Assembly (NCBI RefSeq): GCF_014641715.1 | Contig: NZ_BMIG01000004.1 | Location: forward strand, 124,001-188,000 | DNA from: Polaromonas eurypsychrophila | GTDB lineage: Bacteria > Pseudomonadota > Gammaproteobacteria > Burkholderiales > Burkholderiaceae_C | DNA length: 64,000 nt | Direction: 5' to 3' | Shown here: positions 18,262 to 27,277 of the stretch, in pieces | Numbering within the stretch: the first letter of the stretch is position 1 | How the letters are laid out: every line of letters begins with the position of its first letter | The notes under the pieces: generated by a model | What the model was told of the DNA's origin: nothing | Databases searched by the model: none | What the model saw: only the letters and a program-made list of their open reading frames with translations | Program-made: the position numbers and the translations under genes

Positions 18262-19253
18262 GCGGCACGCGATACAACTACGGCACGGCCATGCTGTCGG
18301 CATTCGAGTATCTTCTGGAGAACTACCCTGAAGTGTTTGTGATTGGTCAAGGACTGTGGAGTCCGTGGTATGTCGGCAATTCAATGACTGACCTCGACAA
18401 AAAATTCGGTGCACACAGGGTGATAGATACACCCGTGTCCGAATCGGCGTGTACAGGCGCCGCCGTAGGAGCAGCACTGGCGGGCATGAAACCCATCGTG
18501 GTCCATCCGCGCATGGATTTCATGCTGTACGCGATGGATGCCGTGGTCAACCAGGCAGCGAAGTGGTCTCATATGGTTGGTGGCCAGGCAGGCCCCGGCC
18601 TGACCATCCGAACCATCATCAATCGGGGAGGAGAGCAGGGTGCCCAGCACTCGCAAGCCTTGCACGCCTGGTTTGCGCATGTTCCGGGTCTGCGTGTTGT
18701 CATGCCAGCCACGGTGGCTGACGCGCGCGATTTATTGATTGCTTCGGTATTGTGTCCCGATCCTGTGATTTTTATTGATGATCGTTGGCTCTACGATCTT
18801 GAAGATGACTTGCCACCGGTGGTCGAGCGTTCACTGGCCTCGGAGCGGCCGCAGTGTTTGAGGGAAGGCCATGACATCACGATCGTGGGCTCTGGCTACT
18901 CAACCAGACTCGCACTGGATGCCGCAGCACTGCTCCAGCAGCAGGGCGTGTCTGCGGAGGTCATTGATCTGCGAGTACTCAATCCGTTTTTGCCGGATAA
19001 CATCATTGCTTCTGTGACAAAAACCGGTCGCTTGATGGTGCTCGACGGAGGCTGGAGCCCGTGCGGGATGGCTGGTGAGGTTATCGCTAGCGTGGTAGAA
19101 CGTGTCACTCCTGCCGTCTGGAAAAAATCGCCTGTGCGTATTACCTTGCCCTTCGCGCCTGCGCCGACTTCACGGGTGCTGGAAGAGGCTTATTACCCCA
19201 CTGCCGCGATGGTGGTGTCTCAAGCCGGGCAACTCATGGACAAGGCGTGCTGA
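18258..19253 (+). CDS. Thiamine-diphosphate-dependent dehydrogenase, E1 beta-like subunit (transketolase-like)
   Basis: 331 residues. The N-terminal transketolase pyrimidine-binding domain carries DTPVSESACTGAAVG with the conserved glutamate that activates ThDP. The C-terminal transketolase domain includes VIDLRVLNPF and VLDGG. It is translationally coupled to the alpha-like gene (ATGA overlap), and the two together make a complete E1 heterotetramer. Length is normal for E1 beta. The lack of E2/E3 partners and the polysaccharide context are the odd points. Confidence 0.85.
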   Translation: MSGTRYNYGTAMLSAFEYLLENYPEVFVIGQGLWSPWYVGNSMTDLDKKFGAHRVIDTPVSESACTGAAVGAALAGMKPIVVHPRMDFMLYAMDAVVNQAAKWSHMVGGQAGPGLTIRTIINRGGEQGAQHSQALHAWFAHVPGLRVVMPATVADARDLLIASVLCPDPVIFIDDRWLYDLEDDLPPVVERSLASERPQCLREGHDITIVGSGYSTRLALDAAALLQQQGVSAEVIDLRVLNPFLPDNIIASVTKTGRLMVLDGGWSPCGMAGEVIASVVERVTPAVWKKSPVRITLPFAPAPTSRVLEEAYYPTAAMVVSQAGQLMDKAC

Positions 19254-19451
19254 AGAAGCCATCCGACCTCGCGTCCTGGCGCTTGTGGGCTGCATGCGAC
19301 TCGAGAGTGGGCTAAAACGTGTGCCGGCTCTGGTGAATCAGCAATTGTCCTGCGGCCCAGGCATGGTCGCGCCGCGTGCGGGTCGCCCGTCCCCACCTGA
19401 TCTGGTTGCAGGGGCAAGCCCGGCAAGCTGTATGACTTTCATGCGTTGCAA

Positions 19452-20720
19452 ATGACGACACGCCGCATCAATACCCGTATCGCCGCCGCAGGCATGGCTG
19501 CCGTAGCCACCGGCTTGTCGGTTGCCATCATGAGCCTTGCCAAGGTGGTGTTGTTGATCGCGGCGCTGCTGCTGCTGCTGCGGGGCAATCGGGCGTCCGG
19601 CCGTGACGCAGCATTGCATGAACTGTGGACACCAAAACTGGTCCTGCTCATTATTTCAGCATTTGCCGCCAGCTTGTTATGGACGTCGGCGCCCACGTCC
19701 GAGGCCTTGGTAGCGATGGGCAAGTATGGAAAGTTACTTGTGATTCCGGCGCTGCTGGTGCTGATCCGTACGCCTCGAGAGGCCACTTGGGCCCTGACCG
19801 CCTTTCTTGGGGCGCAGGCATTTTTGCTGATCAGTTCCTTGCTGCTCTATTTTCATTTGCCCGTGCCGTGGGCGACTTCCCGGGATGCGCTGACCTCTTA
19901 TGCCGTTTTTTCCAGTTATCTGGATCAGGGCATCATGAGCGCTGTGGCCGCCGCTGTGTTCTGGCACTTGAAGGGGCTGGCACCTGTCCGGTCTTTGTTT
20001 TATGCCTGTATTGGGATGTCAGTGTTGGCATTGGGCAACGTGTTTATCGTGTTCACCGGACGAACCGGTCATCTGGCGGGCATTGTCATGATGTCGCTGG
20101 CCATTTTTTGGGCATTGCCTCGGCGATATCGTTTTGCGGCGCTTTTCGCAACACCATTGATCTGTCTGCTGGTTTTCTTCAGTTTTGACAAAGTGGCGCA
20201 GAGATTTGCAGCCACCACCGCCGAGATATCTGCCTACACAGCGGGTGTCGGCGCTGCAACTTCGGCAGACAACCGGCTGGACTTTTGGGCGGGATCTCTG
20301 GGGGCCATTGCGGCGCATCCTTTCCGGGGCACTGGTGCTGGTAGCTGGATCACCGAATACAACAGAATTCAAGGCGCCAAAAGTTCTGCTTTCAAAGATT
20401 TGGGAAGCAGGAAAGAGGGAAACGCCGGTAATCCTCACCAGGAATATTTGTTGTGGGGGGTACAGCTGGGCGTGGGAGGAATCGCTCTACTGCTGGTTTT
20501 TCTGGGTGCCGGCGCGGTTGACTTGCTGAAAATGTCATCTCCGATTGCCAGGGCGGGTCTGTCAGTGGTGGCGGCCCTGGCGGTGTCTTGTTTGTTCAAT
20601 TCATCCCTATACGATGCCTATATCGGTGATTTCTTTTGCCTGACGCTGGGTATTCTGCTCGCCTACGGTGTCCATGGTGGCGCCATGCGCGCCCGACAGG
20701 AATCGCCAACACCGACTTGA
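19452..20720 (+). CDS. O-antigen ligase-family membrane protein (WaaL-like)
   Basis: 422 residues from ATG 19452 (a TTG at 19446 is less likely). About ten membrane segments. A periplasmic loop carries RTGHLAG and, later, the ligase-like GAGSWITEYNRI and NPHQEYLLWGVQLG, where the H-x-E arrangement is typical of WaaL/Wzy. It would join finished O-antigen to lipid A-core. It follows the E1 beta gene after a 198-bp gap (19254-19451) in which I see no gene. It is the third Wzy/WaaL-superfamily protein of the cluster. Confidence 0.78.
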   Translation: MTTRRINTRIAAAGMAAVATGLSVAIMSLAKVVLLIAALLLLLRGNRASGRDAALHELWTPKLVLLIISAFAASLLWTSAPTSEALVAMGKYGKLLVIPALLVLIRTPREATWALTAFLGAQAFLLISSLLLYFHLPVPWATSRDALTSYAVFSSYLDQGIMSAVAAAVFWHLKGLAPVRSLFYACIGMSVLALGNVFIVFTGRTGHLAGIVMMSLAIFWALPRRYRFAALFATPLICLLVFFSFDKVAQRFAATTAEISAYTAGVGAATSADNRLDFWAGSLGAIAAHPFRGTGAGSWITEYNRIQGAKSSAFKDLGSRKEGNAGNPHQEYLLWGVQLGVGGIALLLVFLGAGAVDLLKMSSPIARAGLSVVAALAVSCLFNSSLYDAYIGDFFCLTLGILLAYGVHGGAMRARQESPTPT

Positions 20721-21230
20721 CGGTCGATGGTGCTTTCTGGCTTCCGGTGCCCGTGGACTGCGTTCGCGGCAATCTTCCCCATCGGGAGCTTCCACAGGTC
20801 GCCGGAAGGCGTCTGTCAGGTTAAGTGGGCCACTTTTCAACCTGTTCCGCGTCGCTGCGCTGGGAGGTGCCTTCGCCTCCAATGGTTGTCGGTCTCGGTC
20901 CTTCTGTCCATGTCAGGTCAGTGCACGTGCGCGGTGTTAGGAACGGCTCCGGTAGCGCACCTGTGGCGTTTAGTCAGCCATCCAGCTGGTTTTCACCTTT
21001 GCTAATCCATCAGCATTTGGGGTCCCGGACCCCAGGGCTGAAGTGAAGGACCGGTCCCGGTTTGGGAACCGGATTAAATGACAATATAGCTGAGCGGTTA
21101 TTTTGACGCTTGACGATGGCTTTGTGGCATTGACAGTTAAAACTGTTCTACTTTTCATCTAGCTGGCGAGCGGCAACAAGTCGGCGATGATGATTTGGTA
21201 AGTTTCAATAAAATAAGTTAGGGAAGTTAA
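20721..21230. other. 510-bp non-coding gap before wbpM
   Basis: No credible gene. It holds a GGGGTC/GACCCC hairpin at 21019-21033, a related CCGGT-rich stretch to about 21073, and a likely promoter for wbpM near its right end. The left half shows no recognisable element. A GGTAGCG string near 20950 is not a convincing JUMPstart/ops. Confidence 0.6.
21130..21158 (+). promoter_or_regulatory. Candidate sigma70 promoter with overlapping palindrome upstream of wbpM
   Basis: TTGACA at 21130-21135, 17-base spacer, then TTTCAT at 21153-21158 (weak -10). The inverted repeat ACAGTT-AA-AACTGT at 21133-21146 overlaps the -35 and spacer and could be a repressor site. It lies 72 bases before the wbpM start. 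Confidence 0.4.
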
Positions 21231-23111
21231 ATGCGGAGCAGAATTTTGGGGTGGCCTCGGGCGGTCAAACTGGCGGTGGTTATCGCGGTAGATATTGTGC
21301 TGGCGTTGCTTTCCACCTGGGTAGCCTTCACGCTCAGACTGGACGAACTGCATGTGCCCATCGATGCGCAATGGTGGGTGTATGGACTCGCACCGTTGCT
21401 GGCCATTCCCATATTCGTCAAGTTTGGTCTTTACCGGGCCATTTTCAGGTACACAGGGCAGGCCGCTTTGAAGGCCACGGGGCAAGCCGTCGTTGTTTTC
21501 GGGATTGCGTTCATGGCTGTCCTGTTGTGGCGGGAGTGGCCGGGTGTGCCGCGTAGCCTGGGGATGTTGCAGCCGTTGGTATTTTTGCTTATGGTAGGAG
21601 CCAGCCGGGCGGTGGCCCGATTCTGGCTGGCGGGTTTAGGCGGTGTACGGAGGCAGGCTAAAGGGCGTCTTTTGATTTACGGCGCAGGCACGGCGGGTGT
21701 GCAAACGGCCTCAGCAATGAGCATGTCGCGGCAATTTTTGCTGTTGGGCTTTGTCGATGATGACGCGGCCAAGGTGGGCCGCAGCATCAACGGCATACCT
21801 GTATTTTCCCCTCGAGAAGTTCCTGATTTGGTGGCCACCCTTGGCGTGACGGATATTCTGTTGGCTCTGCCCAGTTCTTCCCGGGAACGGCGAACCAGGA
21901 TCATTGCCGCGCTGCGCTCCGTGCCGGTCCATATTCGGACCTTGCCCGGGCTGGCGGACCTGGCAACCGGCCGCGTGACCGTCCAGGATTTCAAGGAACT
22001 TGACATCGAGGATTTACTGGGTCGGGACCCGGTGCCGCCCCACACCGACTTGCTGGCGCGCAACCTGACCGGCAAAGTGGTGCTTGTCACAGGTGCCGGA
22101 GGCAGTATCGGCAGCGAGCTTTGCCGCCAGATTCTGGCAGAACGACCGCGCCATCTGCTGCTTCTGGATCACAATGAGTTTGGTCTCTACAGCATCCATC
22201 AGGAATTGCGTGGCCTCTGTGTGGCCGGGGGTTATGGCGTAGAGCTGATTCCCTTGCTCGGCAGTGTGGCCAACCCGCAGCGCCTGCAGGAAGTCTGCGA
22301 AACCTACCGGCCCGCGACGGTTTACCATGCGGCCGCCTACAAGCACGTGCCCCTGGTGGAGTCCAACCCGGCCGAGGGGATTGTCAACAACGTTTTTGGC
22401 ACGCTGAATATCGCGCGGGCCGCCATGGCCAGCGGCGTCGGCCAGTTCATTTTGGTGTCGACGGACAAAGCCGTTCGTCCCACCAACGTCATGGGCGCCA
22501 GCAAGCGCATGGCCGAGCTGGTCCTCCAGGCCCTGGCTGGGCAGGGTCAGAACAAGCAGACTTGTTTTGGCATGGTTCGTTTCGGCAACGTGTTGGGCTC
22601 CAGCGGCAGCGTTGTGCCCTTGTTCCGCAGCCAGCTTGCCAGCGGCGGCCCGCTCACGGTCACCCACCCGGGCGTCACGCGGTACTTCATGACCATTCCG
22701 GAAGCGGCCCAGCTGGTGCTGCAGGCCGGGGCCATGGCGACGGGAGGGGATGTGTTCGTACTGGACATGGGCGAACCGGTCAAGATCATGGACCTGGCGC
22801 ACCGTATGGTCGAGCTGTCCGGCCTGACTGTAAGGAACGAAGCCCATCCGGGCGGCGACATTGAAATCTCGATCACCGGCCTGCGTCCGGGCGAAAAGTT
22901 GTACGAAGAGCTGCTGATTGGTGACAATCCCTCGCCCACGGCGCACCCACGAATCATGAAGGCGCATGAGGACTACCTGAGCTGGCCCGAACTGGAAGTG
23001 CATCTGGGCACCCTGCGCCGCGCTTCTGAAAGCGGTGATGTGGACGCCATCAAGGCGGTACTGCGGACCTGTGTGCATGGCTATTTGCCGCAGGCCCCCG
23101 GCGATGCCTGA
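21231..23111 (+). CDS. wbpM: WbpM-family UDP-GlcNAc 4,6-dehydratase (membrane-anchored)
   Basis: 626 residues: four N-terminal membrane helices, a first Rossmann fold (LLIYGAGTAGVQ near 145), and the catalytic SDR domain with GAGGSIGSELC near 286. The family active-site form is seen in STDKAVRPTNVMGASK, with Met in place of the usual Tyr of Y-x3-K. WbpM/CapD proteins make UDP-4-keto-6-deoxy-GlcNAc, a precursor of QuiNAc, FucNAc and Bac-type sugars. As in Pseudomonas it is the last gene of the cluster, here behind its own 510-bp leader. Confidence 0.92.
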   Translation: MRSRILGWPRAVKLAVVIAVDIVLALLSTWVAFTLRLDELHVPIDAQWWVYGLAPLLAIPIFVKFGLYRAIFRYTGQAALKATGQAVVVFGIAFMAVLLWREWPGVPRSLGMLQPLVFLLMVGASRAVARFWLAGLGGVRRQAKGRLLIYGAGTAGVQTASAMSMSRQFLLLGFVDDDAAKVGRSINGIPVFSPREVPDLVATLGVTDILLALPSSSRERRTRIIAALRSVPVHIRTLPGLADLATGRVTVQDFKELDIEDLLGRDPVPPHTDLLARNLTGKVVLVTGAGGSIGSELCRQILAERPRHLLLLDHNEFGLYSIHQELRGLCVAGGYGVELIPLLGSVANPQRLQEVCETYRPATVYHAAAYKHVPLVESNPAEGIVNNVFGTLNIARAAMASGVGQFILVSTDKAVRPTNVMGASKRMAELVLQALAGQGQNKQTCFGMVRFGNVLGSSGSVVPLFRSQLASGGPLTVTHPGVTRYFMTIPEAAQLVLQAGAMATGGDVFVLDMGEPVKIMDLAHRMVELSGLTVRNEAHPGGDIEISITGLRPGEKLYEELLIGDNPSPTAHPRIMKAHEDYLSWPELEVHLGTLRRASESGDVDAIKAVLRTCVHGYLPQAPGDA

Positions 23112-24089
<978 letters not shown>

Positions 24090-24101
24090 AAACGCGCCCA
24101 T

Positions 24102-24220
24102 GAAGCTACTGCGGGTCTGCCATGCGTTGTTGCGCGGTGCTCGCAATCCTCATGTGCGTCAAGCACATTCCGGCGGCTAGCGCTCCGTACACCTAGCCTG
24201 ACAGCCGCTCGCTAAGCTTT
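24102..24220. repeat. REP-like structured intergenic repeat, copy 1
   Basis: Begins 12 bases after the argB stop. Contains GCGTTGTTGC, AATCCTCA, an inner hairpin ATGTGC/GCACAT (24152-24168), TCCGG, and a right end similar to two other copies at 46463 and 48334. The inner stem differs in sequence from the other copies but stays paired. Confidence 0.75.
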
Positions 24221-24251
24221 ATGGACGCGTTTTTAACTTTGGTCGAGGCTT

Positions 24252-24953
24252 ATGAGACTGCTGTTGGTTGAAGACGACGTCATGCTGGCCAGCGGCATCA
24301 AGCTGGGGCTCAGTGACGCCGGTTACGCGGTGGACTGGGTCGGCAGCGCCGAGCGGGCCGAGGAGGTGCTGCTGGCTGAGAGTTTTGATGCCGCGATCAT
24401 CGACATCGGCCTGCCCCGCACAGACGGCCTGGAGCTCACGCGCCGCTTGCGCAGCCGCGGACTGGCGATGCCGGTGCTGATTCTGACTGCGCGTGACGCG
24501 CTGAAAGACCGGGTGCAGGGGCTGGATCTGGGCGCCGACGATTACATGGTCAAACCCTTTGAATTGCCCGAGTTGCTGGCGCGTCTGCGCGCGCTGCTGC
24601 GCCGGTCCCAGGCGGCGACCAGCGCGATCCTGAGTTTCGGCGACCTTGAGCTGGATTCCGCCAACCGCCAGGCCCGCGCCCATGGCCAGTTGATCGAACT
24701 GGGACCGCGCGAATGGACGGTGATGGAGTATTTACTGATTCACGCCCCCAAGCCTGCCAGCAAGGAAAAACTGCTGGCAGCACTGACCGGCTGGGACAAG
24801 GAAATTACGCCGAACGCCATCGAGGTCTATATTTCGCGCCTTCGCGGCAAGCTGGAGCCGCATGGCATCGCCTTGCGCTCCATTCGCGGGTTTGGCTACC
24901 GGCTGGAGCTGGTCAGCACGGCGCCGATCAGCGCTGCCGCTGCCGACGAATAG
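24252..24953 (+). CDS. OmpR/PhoB-family response regulator (TctD/QseB-like)
   Basis: 233 residues. The receiver domain has the acidic pair near the N-terminus (VEDDVM), phospho-acceptor Asp51 (IIDIGLPRTDG) and the conserved Lys in MVKPFE. The C-terminal winged-helix domain has ELGPREWTVMEYLL and ends with SIRGFGYRLE. A sensor kinase starts 29 bases downstream, so the two form one operon. TctD/TctE-type pairs often control carboxylate uptake; the target here is not evident. Confidence 0.92.
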   Translation: MRLLLVEDDVMLASGIKLGLSDAGYAVDWVGSAERAEEVLLAESFDAAIIDIGLPRTDGLELTRRLRSRGLAMPVLILTARDALKDRVQGLDLGADDYMVKPFELPELLARLRALLRRSQAATSAILSFGDLELDSANRQARAHGQLIELGPREWTVMEYLLIHAPKPASKEKLLAALTGWDKEITPNAIEVYISRLRGKLEPHGIALRSIRGFGYRLELVSTAPISAAAADE

Positions 24954-24982
24954 CAGCGCAAGAGTCTTCAAAAGACCTTCGC

Positions 24983-26476
24983 ATGAGCCAACCTCCCGGC
25001 GCCGCGCCCGCAGACAGCGCTGCTTCCCAGCTCGTTCCGGGAGAGGGTCAGCCGCTTGCCTTGCCGGCGGCCATGCGATCCGGCCTGCAGCGTCGGCTGC
25101 TGCTGCTGCTGCTGCTGCCGCTGAGTCTGTTTGCCTTGATCAGCGTTTACTTTGACTACCAGGCAGCGGGCAACGCGGCTTTGCAGCAAGACCAGCAATT
25201 GCGGCGTTTGATCCCGCTGCTGGCGGACTCGGTGCTGGCACCGGGTGAGCCGGGAGCGGGCCCGGTGATGATGCTGGCGCCACAGATTGAAGAGTTCATC
25301 AAGGGCAACGCCGGCTTTTCGGGCTTTCGCGTGTCCGACTCCGATGGAAATTTTCTGGTTGGTGAAACCTGGATCAGCGCGGTGGTGCCCACCAGCCGTG
25401 AGCCGGAGTTTCACAGCATGGAAGAAAACGGGGTGACTTACCGCATCGCGGTGCAGCGTATCCGAACCGTCGCTGGCGAACTGATTTTGCAACTGGCCGA
25501 TGGCTCCGACGCGCGCCAACAGTGGGTGCGTTCGGTGCTTTTCAAGGTGCTGCTGCCCAACTTGATGCTGGTGCTGGCCGCCGGCCTGGCCGTCAACTGG
25601 GCGGTCACCCGCGCGCTCAGGCCGCTGCTGGACCTGAAGGACGCGGTCGAGCGGCGCTCGCCGCGCGATCTCAGCGCGATTGACCCGCGCACCACACCGG
25701 CCGAGGTCCAGCCTCTGGTGGATTCGCTGAACCGGCTGTTTGCGCTGGTCAACGATCAGGCCGAAGGCCAGCGCCGCTTCGTCGCCGACGCCGCGCACCA
25801 GCTTCGCACCCCGCTGGCCGGGCTGCAGGCCCAGGTGGAGGCCTGGGCCCAGGCGGCGGGCGCACCGGCGGCGGGTGGGCAACTGACGCTGTCGGCAGAA
25901 AAAATCACCGCCCTGCGCAGCGCCACCCGGCGCACCTCGCAACTGGCCAATCAGTTACTGGCCCTGTCGCGCGTCGATGCGTCGGGCATGGCGAGCCAGC
26001 CCCGCCAGCGGGTGGACCTGAAGGACTTGTGCGAGTCGGTGCTGGCCCTGCACCTGGATGCGGCGGCCGCCAAGCGCATCGATCTGGGGCTGGAGGTGAC
26101 TTTCGCCCAGGTCTCGGGTTATGAATGGCTGCTGCGTGAATTGCTGGGAAATCTGGTAGACAACGCCGTTAAATACACGCCGGCCGGCGGCACCGTCACC
26201 CTGCGCTGCGGGCAGCAGCACAGTCCGGCGGGGGGGCAAGCCCAGGTGTTTCTCGAGGTTGAAGACGATGGCCCAGGCATCCCGGCGGCTGAACGTGCCC
26301 GCGTGTTGGAGCGGTTTTACCGGGTGCAGGGAGCGGCCGGCGAAGGCAACGGCCTGGGGCTGGCGATCGCCGACGAAATTGCGCGCTTGCACGAGGCTCA
26401 GCTCTTGCTGGAGCCGGCCCTGGCTGCGCAACATAACGGCTTGCGGGTGCGGATGGTGATGAATTTGACGGTTTGA
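24983..26476 (+). CDS. Sensor histidine kinase (TctE-like)
   Basis: 497 residues from ATG 24983. Two membrane helices (about 35-57 with a poly-leucine run, and about 190-210) bracket a periplasmic sensor of the DUF-type found in TctE. Then come a HAMP-like segment, the H-box FVADAAHQLRTPLAG, the N-box NLVDNAVKYTP, and G-boxes DDGPGIP and GNGLGLAI. It autophosphorylates and passes phosphate to the upstream regulator. Signal unknown. Confidence 0.9.
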   Translation: MSQPPGAAPADSAASQLVPGEGQPLALPAAMRSGLQRRLLLLLLLPLSLFALISVYFDYQAAGNAALQQDQQLRRLIPLLADSVLAPGEPGAGPVMMLAPQIEEFIKGNAGFSGFRVSDSDGNFLVGETWISAVVPTSREPEFHSMEENGVTYRIAVQRIRTVAGELILQLADGSDARQQWVRSVLFKVLLPNLMLVLAAGLAVNWAVTRALRPLLDLKDAVERRSPRDLSAIDPRTTPAEVQPLVDSLNRLFALVNDQAEGQRRFVADAAHQLRTPLAGLQAQVEAWAQAAGAPAAGGQLTLSAEKITALRSATRRTSQLANQLLALSRVDASGMASQPRQRVDLKDLCESVLALHLDAAAAKRIDLGLEVTFAQVSGYEWLLRELLGNLVDNAVKYTPAGGTVTLRCGQQHSPAGGQAQVFLEVEDDGPGIPAAERARVLERFYRVQGAAGEGNGLGLAIADEIARLHEAQLLLEPALAAQHNGLRVRMVMNLTV

Positions 26477-26567
26477 CAGGGGGCGGGTCTCTGGCAGAAA
26501 GAGCGTTTAGCTGTGCGAGAATCCGGTCAGCCATTTAGCTTTTGAAACATCTCTTACAACGCCGCCT

Positions 26568-27203
26568 ATGTCTGAGTTCGAATCTGAAGTGAGTCCTGAC
26601 CTCCCCGCAGTAGCGGCGCCGCGCAAGCGGCCCAAGCCGGGCGAGCGCCGCGTGCAGATCCTGCAGGCCTTGGCGACCATGCTGGAGCAGCCCGGCGCGG
26701 AGCGCATCACGACCTCGGCGCTGGCCTCGCGGCTCGATGTCAGCGAAGCGGCCCTTTACCGCCACTTCGCCAGCAAGGCACAGATGTTCGAGGGCTTGAT
26801 CGAATTCATCGAACAGACCGTGTTCACGCTGGTCAATCAGATCGCCGAACGCGAAACCGATCCGTCCGTGCGCACCCGCAAGCTGATTGTCATGTTGCTG
26901 CAGTTCGCCGAGAAAAACCCCGGCATGACCCGCGTCATGGCCGGCGACGCACTGGTGTTTGAAAACGAACGCCTGCAGGAACGCATGAACCAGTTTTTTG
27001 ACAAGCTGGAAGCCAGCCTCAAGCAAAACCTTCGCGAAGGCGCGGCCTCCGACGGCGCCGCCATGCCGACGGTGCAGGCCCAAGTCCAGGCTTCCGTGAT
27101 CGTGGCCTTCATGATGGGCCGGTTGCAGCGCTTTTCACGTTCCGGCTTCAAGCGCCTGCCGTCCGAACACCTGGACGCCAGCCTGGGCATGCTGCTGGGC
27201 TGA
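26568..27203 (+). CDS. slmA: Nucleoid occlusion factor SlmA homolog (TetR family)
   Basis: 211 residues. HTH in ITTSALASRLDVSEAALYRHFASK near 47-70, followed by the SlmA-type FEGLIEFIEQTVF and GMTRVMAGDALVFENERLQERMNQFF. SlmA binds DNA and blocks FtsZ assembly over the nucleoid in enterobacteria. The match extends over the whole length, but the function in betaproteobacteria is taken from homology. Confidence 0.88.
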   Translation: MSEFESEVSPDLPAVAAPRKRPKPGERRVQILQALATMLEQPGAERITTSALASRLDVSEAALYRHFASKAQMFEGLIEFIEQTVFTLVNQIAERETDPSVRTRKLIVMLLQFAEKNPGMTRVMAGDALVFENERLQERMNQFFDKLEASLKQNLREGAASDGAAMPTVQAQVQASVIVAFMMGRLQRFSRSGFKRLPSEHLDASLGMLLG

Positions 27204-27225
27204 CCTGCTGGCGCTGAGGCGCTAT

Positions 27226-27276
27226 AAAAACAGGAGCAGCTGGGGACCGCCCGACATGGGCTGGAGGCCGATTTCC
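27226..27276 (-). repeat. SR50 short repeat, intergenic copy
   Basis: Read on the - strand: GGCCTCCAGCCCAT, then a variable middle, AGC and ATAGC. Fills the 74-bp gap between convergent slmA and the UxuB-like gene. One of at least nine copies in this window. Confidence 0.6.
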
Positions 27277-27277
27277 C

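Noticed and set aside
20940..20965. GGCTCCGGTAGCGCACC, similar to the JUMPstart/ops core GGCGGTAGC
   Set aside because: The match is short and interrupted, it lies before the last gene and not the first, and there is no sign that an RfaH system operates here.
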